DNA of 8,084 nucleotides from a bacterium (GTDB taxonomy: Bacteria > Bacteroidota > Bacteroidia > Bacteroidales > Bacteroidaceae). Of the stretch, positions 1-6,513 are shown piece after piece; the first letter of the stretch is position 1, and every line of letters begins with the position of its first letter. The stretch lies in the NCBI GenBank assembly GCA_004559785.1, contig SFXD01000086.1, positions 1 through 8,084 on the forward strand, in the 5' to 3' direction. The notes under the pieces were generated by a model. The model saw only the letters and a list, made by a program, of their open reading frames with translations. It was not told the origin of the DNA and did not search any database. The translations under genes were made by a program, and so were the position numbers.

Positions 1-94
1 GTTAAATACGTTAAATCTTTGTCCTTCACAGAATTCACCCCAACACTTTTCTACCTTTTATCGCACAAACTATTGATATTAAACAACTTGCAAA
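1..94. other. Non-coding left flank upstream of the BspA fragment
   Basis: No coding signal is visible. The BspA reading frame meets a TAA at 80-82, and no ATG lies between that stop and the repeat region. A short direct repeat (GTTAAAT at 1-7 and 10-16) and a near-consensus -7-like box (AATCTTTG, 14-21, one mismatch to TAnnTTTG) are present, but any -33 element would fall outside the window. The sequence does not resemble the leucine-rich-repeat DNA that should precede position 95, so the two pieces appear to be joined at about 94/95. What this flank originally belonged to cannot be said. Confidence 0.4.
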
Positions 95-916
95 TTCAGA
101 GGTTGCTCTGGTTTGACCTCGGTTACTATCCCCAATAGTGTGACGAGCATATGGAGGGCTACTTTCGCTGATTGCTCTCGTTTGACCTCGGTTACTATCC
201 CCAATAGTGTGACGAGCATAGGGGAGCATGCTTTTGCTAATTGCTCCGAACTCCTTGATGTCTATTGCTATGCCGAGAAGGTGCCTTCTACAGAGAGCGA
301 CGCATTTAATGATTCTTATCCAGAATATGCCAACCTGCATGTGCCTGCTGCTTCCATTGATAGTTATAAGGCAACTGCACCTTGGAGCAGTTTTGGAAAG
401 ATTGTAGGTCTTTCTGGAGAGGAACCCGAACAGCCCGAAGTGGAGAAATGCGCTACTCCTGTGGTGACTTATGCTGAAGGAAAGTTGTCCTTCTCCTGCG
501 AGACGGAGGGGGCGGAGTTTGTTACTGATATTACTAGCAATGACTTTAAGAAGCACTACGATGCCGAAATAGAACTCAGCGCTACATACAATATCAAGGT
601 CTTTGCCACCAAGGCAAATTGCGAGAACTCCGACACCGTGAATGTGGCACTTGTTTGGGTGGAGAACGGCGATGTTAACGAGGATACTGGCGTTATCAGC
701 GTCCCGGCTGCTCCAGTGCTTGTTCAGGGCAATGGCGGTGTCCTCAGCGTGAGCGGTGTGGCAAAGGGCACTGACGTGGTGGTTTACACCATCAGTGGCA
801 CCGAGGTTGCCCGTTCAACTGCTACCAACGGCACAGCAACCATCAGCACCGGCCTGCAGAGCGGCACCATCGTGGTAGTGAAGTTCGGCAACAAGAGCGT
901 GAAGGTGAGGATTTAA
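95..916 (+). pseudogene. 5'-truncated BspA-type leucine-rich-repeat surface protein
   Basis: This is the C-terminal part of a BspA-like (LRR_5) secreted or surface protein, a family linked to adhesion in Bacteroidetes. The frame opens in mid-repeat with FRGCSG and continues with LTSVTIPNSVTSI twice at a 23-residue period. A repeat-capping segment follows, with PAASIDSYKATAPWSSFGKI at about residues 78-97 (counting from the Leu at 113). A Pro/Glu-rich linker (102-111) leads to a beta-sandwich-like domain starting CATPVVTY (113-180). The end (about 197-267) looks like a type IX secretion C-terminal domain: VYTISGTEVA followed by GLQSGTIVVVKFGNKSVKVRI-like strands. Whole family members carry a signal peptide and many more repeats; here there is neither. 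The only in-frame start candidate is a TTG at 113, inside a repeat, with an upstream stop at 80-82, so a functional start is unlikely. It could be a silent recombination cassette or an assembly break in repeats. Family assignment is firm; pseudogene status is an inference. Confidence 0.75.
113..250 (+). repeat. Two tandem 69-bp leucine-rich-repeat units
   Basis: Each unit encodes 23 residues. The first 39 nt of the units (113-151 and 182-220) are identical at the DNA level, while the rest diverges (WRATFADCSR against GEHAFANCSE). A partial preceding unit (95-112) and a degenerate following one (251 onward, LLDVYCYAEK) flank them. Identical DNA blocks in a repeat protein favour recombination or recent duplication. 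Confidence 0.85.
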
Positions 917-950
917 GCCCCGGGGCGCATTCTTTTTGCACAATAGAAAC

Positions 951-990
951 AATCCGCAGACACCCCAGTGATGGCCAGTGTCTGCGGATT
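951..990 (+). terminator. Strong hairpin downstream of the BspA fragment, probable terminator
   Basis: AATCCGCAGACAC (951-963) is the exact reverse complement of GTGTCTGCGGATT (978-990), a 13-bp perfect stem. The 14-nt loop can form a further 3-bp stem, CCA/TGG, around GTGA. It lies 35 nt after the stop codon at 914-916. The following T-run is weak on the plus strand (GTTTTG at 993-998); on the minus strand the DNA beyond it reads GTTTCTATTG. It may therefore act in either direction. A 10-bp palindrome GCCCCGGGGC (917-926) sits right behind the stop codon. Confidence 0.6.
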
Positions 991-1033
991 GGCGTTTTGT
1001 GTGGGATACTTTTCCGTTATCGTCCTCAGTTCG

Positions 1034-1077
1034 CCTTTGCGTCCTTTGCGATAGGACAGGGGACTGTCCCCTGTCCT
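1034..1077. repeat. Tandem 9-mer plus 25-bp near-perfect palindrome
   Basis: CCTTTGCG occurs twice (1034-1041 and 1043-1050) separated by one base. Almost directly after it comes a palindrome with 12-nt arms, AGGACAGGGGAC (1053-1064) and GTCCCCTGTCCT (1066-1077), around a single T. It lies between the convergent BspA fragment and umuC, so it could act as a bidirectional terminator. Its form also fits a small dispersed intergenic repeat; whether other copies exist cannot be seen from this window. Confidence 0.65.
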
Positions 1078-1133
1078 TTCGGATAAACATCATCGGGCAT
1101 TATGCTCTATAAGCCATGTAACGGTGTCCACAC

Positions 1134-2429
1134 CTACTTTAATTTGAGGACATCGCACCAACGGGTAGTGGGATTGGGGCTTCTGAAATCGTGGCGCATG
1201 GCATCCGCAAATACCTCAGCCTTGCCGTAACAGTCCTTCCCTGCATACTGCTGCGCCCCAAGTACGAGTGTCTCAGTACCGTACATCCTGTTCATACGAT
1301 CCATCACCTTGTCTATGCTCTTCAACTTCTCGTACCTCATAGGAGCATCCCCGAACATGTCCTGCTGGACATGGTTGCCAGGGGTTATGCCCATAACGAC
1401 GACCCCTGCCTTCTTGTACTGATACCCCTTACGGAATATCCTTCCCAGGGCAGACTTGGCAGCCTTGACGATGGTCACGGTTGAACTGGAAGGAGTCAAA
1501 AGTCTCTCCTCTGCAAAATTCCAGTACTGCTCAAGGTCTTCCCTGAAAGGGTTCGTATTTACAAAGACACCTACTACAGATGCCACGGAGCCCTGTGCCC
1601 TAAGCTTTTCCGCACACCTGCTGGCATAGTTGGCAACATGGGTGCTGAGTGTATCCATGTCGGAGACCATTCCGTTGAAGCTCCTACTGGTGCAGATGCT
1701 CTTCTTCCTCGCATACTCCTCGTTGGGAATGCAATCCTCGCCGTTCAGTTCCGCCCACGTCCTATAGATGACGACATTGCCAAAGGTGGACCTTATGAAG
1801 TCGCCATGCAGGGCGGAGAAGTCATAGGCCGTCCTTATCCCACACGACGACAATCGGGCGGCATACCTTCTGCCTATGCCCCATACATCCTCGACGGGAT
1901 ATAGTTTCAGGGCCTTTACACGCTTCTCTTCGCTGTCTATCACGCAGCAATGGTTATACCCCGGATACTTCTTGGCAAAATGGCTTGCGACCTTGGCAAG
2001 TGTCTTGTTCGGGGCTATTCCTATGCTCACAGGCATGCCTACCCAGCGCCTTATCTTGCCATGCAGTCCCTCACCCCAAGCCTTCAGGTCAATATCCTCC
2101 ACGTCGTTGAAATACACGAAACACTCGTCGATGGAATAGCGGAAATACGCAGGTGCTTCCTCCTTGATGATGGAGACAATGCGCCCGGTCAGTTCCCCAT
2201 ATAGCTCATAGTTGGAGGAAAAAACCGCTATCTTGGCATCCGGGAACATCTTACCGAGCTGGAAATATGGAGTCCCTGCCTTGATTCCCAGTTGCTTGGC
2301 CTCGTTGCTCCTCGCCACCACACACCCATCGTTATTGGACAGCACTACCACGGGCTTCCCCTCCAAGTCAGGACGGAAGACCCTCTCGCACGAGACGTAA
2401 CAGTTGTCGCAGTCGATGATTCCGTACAC
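1134..2429 (-). CDS. umuC: UmuC-type Y-family translesion DNA polymerase
   Basis: This is the catalytic subunit of an error-prone DNA polymerase V, which inserts nucleotides opposite damaged template bases. The 431 residues match the length of typical UmuC (about 420). Residues 1-12 give MYGIIDCDNCYV with the metal-binding Asp6 and a Tyr11 in the steric-gate position. YSIDEC at 98-103 provides Asp101 and Glu102, the other catalytic acids. PVSIGIAPNKTLAKVASHFAKK (133-154) is a palm/fingers signature, and VWGIGRRYAARL (182-193) is the helix-hairpin-helix. The little-finger region follows, with a possible sliding-clamp motif QQDMF (355-359) and a DUF4113-like tail ending TTRWCDVLKLK. The start is a GTG at 2427-2429, preceded by AAAAGG at 2438-2443 (8-nt spacing) and lying 3 nt after the umuD stop, so translation is probably coupled. 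All key residues are present and it should be active. Its partner is the umuD product just upstream. Confidence 0.96.
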   Translation of the reverse strand: MYGIIDCDNCYVSCERVFRPDLEGKPVVVLSNNDGCVVARSNEAKQLGIKAGTPYFQLGKMFPDAKIAVFSSNYELYGELTGRIVSIIKEEAPAYFRYSIDECFVYFNDVEDIDLKAWGEGLHGKIRRWVGMPVSIGIAPNKTLAKVASHFAKKYPGYNHCCVIDSEEKRVKALKLYPVEDVWGIGRRYAARLSSCGIRTAYDFSALHGDFIRSTFGNVVIYRTWAELNGEDCIPNEEYARKKSICTSRSFNGMVSDMDTLSTHVANYASRCAEKLRAQGSVASVVGVFVNTNPFREDLEQYWNFAEERLLTPSSSTVTIVKAAKSALGRIFRKGYQYKKAGVVVMGITPGNHVQQDMFGDAPMRYEKLKSIDKVMDRMNRMYGTETLVLGAQQYAGKDCYGKAEVFADAMRHDFRSPNPTTRWCDVLKLK

Positions 2430-2432
2430 AGG

Positions 2433-2870
2433 CTATACCTTTTCAAAAGTCCTGATTAGATGAACCACCACGCCCCACACCTCGAAATGGCACCCTTCCT
2501 CAATCTTGAAGACGGGATAGTCCTTGTTGGCAGGTCGGAGTTCAATATACCCATCCCCCTTGTGGGTAAGGTCGAGGTACTTCATCGTAAACTCTCCATT
2601 CCAGTAGGCAACCACTATTGAACCGTCATGAGGCTCAATGGCACGGTCAATGATTACCCTGTCACCATCCAGGATGCCTGCGTCCTTCATCGAGTCTCCC
2701 TCCACGTCGCCATAGAAGGACGCTTCGGGATGCCGGATATAGTCCCTGTTGAAATCCAGTGTGTCGTGCCGGTAGTCGTCTGCCGGCGAGGGAAATCCTG
2801 CAACCACGGCAGCATGTTCCAGTTCAAGCTGCGAGTCGAATGCACCCTTTATTATCCTAATGTTACTCAT
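2433..2870 (-). CDS. umuD: UmuD-type SOS mutagenesis protein, LexA/S24 peptidase family
   Basis: This is the regulatory subunit of DNA polymerase V. In the family, RecA filaments stimulate self-cleavage to UmuD', whose dimer binds UmuC. The 145-residue reading shows VVAGFPSPADDY with an Ala24-Gly25 cleavage site, the catalytic Ser60 in GDSM, and the Lys97 of the Ser/Lys dyad in EFTMKYL. These are the same residue numbers as in E. coli UmuD (139 residues). The frame is open to an ATG at 2970-2972 that would add 34 residues. That extension is Cys/Trp-rich, unlike the family, and lies partly upstream of the expected transcript start. MSNIRIIKG at 2870 is therefore chosen, although no good Shine-Dalgarno precedes it (AT-rich leader, usual in Bacteroidetes). 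It is first in an operon with umuC. Confidence 0.94.
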   Translation of the reverse strand: MSNIRIIKGAFDSQLELEHAAVVAGFPSPADDYRHDTLDFNRDYIRHPEASFYGDVEGDSMKDAGILDGDRVIIDRAIEPHDGSIVVAYWNGEFTMKYLDLTHKGDGYIELRPANKDYPVFKIEEGCHFEVWGVVVHLIRTFEKV

Positions 2871-2898
2871 ATATTTATATTCTACTGCCACCCACGTT

Positions 2899-2918
2899 TC
2901 GCCCGTACGGTATCGCCC
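2899..2918 (-). promoter_or_regulatory. Candidate operator in the umuDC leader
   Basis: On the coding strand GGGCGA occurs twice (complement of 2913-2918 and 2899-2904) with 8 nt between. CCGTACGG, an 8-bp palindrome, lies at 2903-2910, overlapping the second copy by two bases. The site is downstream of the predicted promoter, in the roughly 70-nt leader, where a repressor could block transcription. It does not resemble the E. coli LexA box. Its role is a guess from its structure and position. Confidence 0.25.
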
Positions 2919-2947
2919 ATGCCACAAGGTTTTGCACAAACATGGTT

Positions 2948-2979
2948 CAAAGATACCACATTTCCACGACATAGCCGAA
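2948..2979 (-). promoter_or_regulatory. Predicted umuDC promoter, Bacteroidetes type
   Basis: The minus strand carries TATCTTTG (2948-2955), an exact match to the Bacteroidetes -7 consensus TAnnTTTG. A -33-like TTCG (2976-2979, one mismatch to TTTG) lies 20 nt upstream. Transcription would start near 2941, giving a leader of about 70 nt before the ATG at 2870. This supports the shorter UmuD start. Confidence 0.5.
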
Positions 2980-3234
2980 TGTCATGGACAGAAAGATTAA
3001 CAAAATGGCATGATATTCCCAAACCGCTTATTAGGTCTGGGCTAATTCTTTCATGAGCAAGAGGGGAAGCCTTACCGAAAAATAACCATTAAAGAATCCC
3101 TAATTCTTAGCACTATTTATATAGTACAGCGATGATGCCATCAATATATGCAAGTTTCTTACAGGACTTCGTTTACCCTACTTCAAATCCCGTGGACGTA
3201 TGTCGTTAAATCTGGCTCTCCTTACATTCTGCCC
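2980..3234. other. Intergenic region between the GH5 gene and umuDC
   Basis: Together with the umuDC leader this is a 364-bp gap. No plausible gene, tRNA or convincing GC-rich terminator is visible here. An AT-rich weak hairpin (ACTAT/ATAGT, about 3112-3125) lies downstream of the GH5 stop but lacks a proper T-run for that strand. Confidence 0.5.
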
Positions 3235-5970
3235 TTACCTTACGATTATCTTGTGAGCATACGTGGCATCGGCTGTCTTCAGCGACAACAGATAGAGTCC
3301 GGCTGGCAGATGGGACACATCAACCTCTATGGTTCCGCCCAGTGCGCTTGTCTGCCTACAGACCTCTGCGCCCGACATGTCACTGACAGAGAGTGTGGCA
3401 GTTCCCTCCATTCCTTCCGAACCGACATACAATACTCCATCGCAAGGATTGGAACGGACGTTGAGGAACGATGCAGGGATACCTTGTACATGCGTCGGGT
3501 CGGAGAAACCTATCCAGTTCATATTGAACTCCTTCTTTACTATATATATACGTAGGCGGTATGTGCCTTCAGGCAATGTCGCCTTGGCAGACTGCGTAGC
3601 CCATGTCTGCCATCCGTTAGTGGCATTCACGTTGTACGTACCCACCGTAACCTTCTTGCCATCCTCGTCAAAGAGTTGTATCTGAAACTGTCCTCCTCCA
3701 TATAGGGAAGCCACGCGATAGTCGAAGGAATACGTCCCCTGCTGCCTGATGTATACAAGGAAATCTATATAGTCTCCGGGGTCGGTATAGCCGAAGTTCT
3801 TGGCTCCGCCATCCGTGTCCTGACAATCCTCGAACGAAAGTCCGTACACGTCACAGCAATCCTCCACATTGACCTTTCCGGGTATCATCTGCCGTTGCTC
3901 TGCCACATTCACCACAGACAGGTCTTCCAAAGCCGTCAGGGCATCCTGCTCCTTGTCCTTAACCGAGTTCCCTGCATAGCTGACTGTAACCACATTGTCA
4001 CGATAGAGTTTATGCACCATGATGATGTCCAGCACCCTGCCATTGGAGGCATTCCTGCAAACACTTGCCACTGGCATCGTGGCATTGTCATACCTGACGC
4101 AGAAGTCTCCCGGATTGACAGGCTCGTCGGACAACTCCTTGTTGAGGGTAAGGTGAATGGTCTTGCCGTCGCCAGATGTCGTTGCGGACAGAGCCTTGAA
4201 ACCCACGGTGGACGTTGCCACTGGCGCAGTGAAAGAATAAGAGCTGATATTGGCTCCGCCAGACAGGAATTCCACCTTCAGCACGTGTGTGCCTTCCTCC
4301 AGTATAACGTCTGGTATGTCGAGGGACTTCCATGTAGTCCATCCTCCCGTGGATACAAGTTTCAAGTCGGGAGTAACGGACGCACCGTCCACTTCAAGGC
4401 GCAACAGTGTCAGTGCATTATCCGAGGCATACCTTAACGACAAGGCATAGGCAGCCGTCTCCTTAACCTGTATGGTATACTTCATCCATTCCCCGGCAGA
4501 CGTCCATCCTACGTTGTAGCCATTGGAATACGAGTCTTTGCATGTCTGTATGTCTACTCCGTCAGCACGATATGACCAGCCCTGGTTCCATGGGGTGGAC
4601 TTACCTCCCACCCTGCAGTCCTCTACTCCGTCCAAGTCGAGGTATGCCACGCCATTCTGCCCGAGGTCGTAGTTTGGCGCATATATCCTGCCAGGGACAT
4701 TGTTATCGGCGAAAGGCTTGGGCTCGTTGCTGTGAGGCTGGCGCAAGAGGGCATCAACCACAGCCTTGTTGATGGTACAGTTCTCCAGCAGATAGGCTTC
4801 AGCAAGGTTGTCCAATACCTTTGTCGCGTAATAGCGTGAAGGCTTCGTCCCGCCATTCTGCCAGTAATTCTTCAGCGTCTCGTACCCCGTAGGAGCCTTC
4901 ACTGTGGCAATTCCGTTAACGGCACCTATCTTTTTCCACGTCCACCATGCCCATCCTATTCCGTTCTCCTCAAGCAGGCGTACGGCATCGGCATACCAAT
5001 GGTTGCTGTTCTCTCCCGACTCGCCACACCATACGGGTACGTTCTTCGTGTTGCGCAAGTTTACCATGAACTGTATCGCATCTACCGTGTTGGAGCTCCA
5101 GTACTTGTGGAACTCAAGGCAGAGGTTGGTGTCCCATGCCCTGATGTAAGGCAATCCGTTGTAATTGTTGCACCAGCAATTGCCCTCCAATATCAGCATG
5201 TGGTTCTTGTCCACCTGCCTGATGGCCTTCACCAGACGCTTGTAGTAGTTCCATATTATGGTATTGTTGCATTCGTCGCACCCATTGGCATTGTCACCCT
5301 CGAATGCCCAGTTGGGCTCGTTGATGAGGTCGTAGCCTGCAATGTACGATTCGTCGGCATACCTTTCTGCCAGCCTTACCCACAGAGCTTCCAGCTTGTC
5401 CATATTGTCGTCACTCTCCCAGAGTGACAGTTTCGACGGGTCGTAGTCGGATATGTTCGTATCCTTGCCCTGTCCTCCTGGCGCTCCGTGCATGTCCAGT
5501 ATGAGATAGATTTGATACTTGCGACACCACGTGAGCACGCTGTCCACAAGTTCGAACCCTTCCTCTATCCAAGTGTTCTCCCCCCTGACGGGTTCCTCCT
5601 CGATGGGCAGGGTGAACAGGTTGTAGTGCATTGGCAGTCGGATGCTGTTGAACCCCATTTCGGCAAGCATCCTGACATCAGCCTCACGGAATCCGTTTAC
5701 AAGCCACTTCCTGTAGAATTTCTTTGTAAGGTCCTCGCCAAGCAGGGACACTATCTTGGCACGTATCTCATGCTGCGAGTTGGCACATCCCTCCAGTTGC
5801 ATCATGTACGGCTCCTGTATCATCCACCCTCCGGGGGCATGTCCACGCAGGATGAGTTCATTACCATTGATATCCAAGACTTTCTTACCTAAAGCATGGA
5901 CAAAGCCTTGGGCAGAGACGGAGGCTGACAGCAATAGTGCTGCACATAGACATGAAAAAGATTTAAGCAT
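3235..5970 (-). CDS. Secreted modular GH5 glycoside hydrolase with two CBM6 domains and a T9SS tail
   Basis: This 911-residue enzyme should hydrolyse a beta-linked polysaccharide outside the cell. MLKSFSCLCAALLLSASVSA (1-20) is a signal peptide, probably cut before QGF. The GH5 (cellulase clan) barrel spans about 25-395. It shows LRGHAPGGWMIQEPYM (41-56), NSIRLPMHYN (108-117), LILDMHGAPGG (156-166), the acid/base Glu218 in DLINEPNW, EFHKYW (286-291) and the nucleophile Glu317 in WCGESGEN. A first CBM6-like domain (about 425-580) has GVDIQTCKDSYSNGYNVGWT and a Trp-rich exit strand. An Ig/SwmB-like domain (about 588-687) follows, then a second CBM6-like domain (about 695-822) containing DPGDYIDF. 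The tail (835-911) is a type IX sorting domain, with LPAGLYLLSLKTA and a closing KIIVR. The start is the ATG at 5970; the longer frame to 6036 would add 22 residues before the signal peptide and cross the promoter. The GGW...EP motif resembles exo-beta-1,3-glucanases of GH5, but cellulase, xyloglucanase or mannanase activity cannot be excluded. It appears monocistronic. Confidence 0.93.
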   Translation of the reverse strand: MLKSFSCLCAALLLSASVSAQGFVHALGKKVLDINGNELILRGHAPGGWMIQEPYMMQLEGCANSQHEIRAKIVSLLGEDLTKKFYRKWLVNGFREADVRMLAEMGFNSIRLPMHYNLFTLPIEEEPVRGENTWIEEGFELVDSVLTWCRKYQIYLILDMHGAPGGQGKDTNISDYDPSKLSLWESDDNMDKLEALWVRLAERYADESYIAGYDLINEPNWAFEGDNANGCDECNNTIIWNYYKRLVKAIRQVDKNHMLILEGNCWCNNYNGLPYIRAWDTNLCLEFHKYWSSNTVDAIQFMVNLRNTKNVPVWCGESGENSNHWYADAVRLLEENGIGWAWWTWKKIGAVNGIATVKAPTGYETLKNYWQNGGTKPSRYYATKVLDNLAEAYLLENCTINKAVVDALLRQPHSNEPKPFADNNVPGRIYAPNYDLGQNGVAYLDLDGVEDCRVGGKSTPWNQGWSYRADGVDIQTCKDSYSNGYNVGWTSAGEWMKYTIQVKETAAYALSLRYASDNALTLLRLEVDGASVTPDLKLVSTGGWTTWKSLDIPDVILEEGTHVLKVEFLSGGANISSYSFTAPVATSTVGFKALSATTSGDGKTIHLTLNKELSDEPVNPGDFCVRYDNATMPVASVCRNASNGRVLDIIMVHKLYRDNVVTVSYAGNSVKDKEQDALTALEDLSVVNVAEQRQMIPGKVNVEDCCDVYGLSFEDCQDTDGGAKNFGYTDPGDYIDFLVYIRQQGTYSFDYRVASLYGGGQFQIQLFDEDGKKVTVGTYNVNATNGWQTWATQSAKATLPEGTYRLRIYIVKKEFNMNWIGFSDPTHVQGIPASFLNVRSNPCDGVLYVGSEGMEGTATLSVSDMSGAEVCRQTSALGGTIEVDVSHLPAGLYLLSLKTADATYAHKIIVR

Positions 5971-5994
5971 ACCATTATTCCCATTGATTCGTGG

Positions 5995-6002
5995 CAAATT
6001 TA
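5995..6002 (-). promoter_or_regulatory. Predicted -7 box of the GH5 gene promoter
   Basis: The minus strand reads TAAATTTG here, an exact TAnnTTTG match, 25 nt upstream of the ATG at 5970. No TTTG is found 19-21 nt further upstream (that stretch reads about GCATCAC), so the -33 half is weak. A short leader of roughly 18 nt would result, which excludes the longer start at 6036. Confidence 0.45.
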
Positions 6003-6127
6003 CAAAAAACACGTGAAATAGTGATGCATATATCATATAAAAATTGCCTTACCACCTGCATTTTGCCCACTCTCGGGGTGCGAGTGGACGGTGTGTATGC
6101 CAAGCTGTGCAGCATTGAACGTAAGTA
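6003..6127. other. Region upstream of the GH5 promoter, no gene recognised
   Basis: This part of the 543-bp gap between the GH5 start and the DUF418 gene shows no recognisable product. A plus-strand frame about 28 codons long, ending in AKLCSIERK and a TAA at 6122-6124, is open here. It has no credible start and no family I can name; it may be the end of another gene relic. Confidence 0.3.
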
Positions 6128-6328
6128 ATGCTGGCATGCAAGGGTCTCTGCGTTACGAGTTCGGTGGCATTGGCTATGAACGAGGAGCACAACAACGCAG
6201 GTGCTGCATCGGCACTCGTTGGCGCTATCATATTCATATTCGGCGGAATCGTATCGCCTCTGGTAGGAATGGGCGACATCATCCTCTCTACGAGCATCAC
6301 CTTCGTAGCATGTGCATCCTGCTCCCTT
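6128..6328 (+). pseudogene. Relic of a Bcr/CflA-type MFS drug-efflux transporter (internal fragment)
   Basis: The plus strand encodes VTSSVALAMNEEHNNAGAASA (about 6152-6214), then ALVGAIIFIFGGIVSPLVGM and ILSTSITFVACASCS. This is the conserved pattern of the late transmembrane helices of Bcr/CflA major-facilitator exporters: AxAM, then AGxASAxxGxxxFxxGxxxSPLVG, then ST. Full proteins have about 400 residues and 12 helices; only about 65 residues remain. A stop (TAA, 6122-6124) lies in frame just before the fragment. After the Cys-rich helix the frame runs on into unrelated sequence that contains the promoter of the next gene. A frameshift near 6140-6150 is possible, since the neighbouring frame reads AGMQG there. 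It is non-functional as it stands. The assignment comes from remembered family motifs, not a search. Confidence 0.65.
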
Positions 6329-6371
6329 TCCCCGGCTATTTGTGGTGCGCCCCTGATTTCCCACATTATAT

Positions 6372-6403
6372 TTTGGCATTGCGGATTTTTTTGTGTAAAT
6401 TTG
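6372..6403 (+). promoter_or_regulatory. Predicted promoter of the DUF418 gene, Bacteroidetes type
   Basis: TTTG (6372-6375) is followed after exactly 20 nt by TAAATTTG (6396-6403), so both halves match the Bacteroidetes primary sigma-factor consensus. Transcription would begin near 6410, leaving a leader of about 100 nt before the ATG at 6514. This is the best promoter match in the window. Confidence 0.65.
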
Positions 6404-6513
6404 CGCCGGACAAGCCGCTCCTTTGTTCAACGCCCAAGCAGGCTTGGCAACCATACCCGTCCGGGATGTATGGCATTTATCTTACAAAATGACAATTCTA
6501 AGAGCCACAAAAC

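Noticed and set aside
917..926. GCCCCGGGGC palindrome behind the BspA stop codon
   Set aside because: It has no loop bases, so it cannot form a useful RNA hairpin by itself; it is noted only with the neighbouring terminator.
815..1093. Minus-strand open frame over the end of the BspA fragment
   Set aside because: It overlaps the conserved sorting domain on the other strand and spans both hairpins; no protein features are seen.
2871..2972. 34-residue N-terminal extension of UmuD
   Set aside because: The extension does not resemble the family, the shorter start aligns cleavage and catalytic residues with E. coli numbering, and the predicted transcript start near 2941 lies inside it.
5971..6036. 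22-residue N-terminal extension of the GH5 enzyme
   Set aside because: It would bury the signal peptide and overlaps the -7 box at 5995-6002.
6049..6366. Minus-strand open frame opposite the transporter relic
   Set aside because: Its translation shows no family features, whereas the plus strand carries clear exporter motifs; it is the shadow of that fragment.
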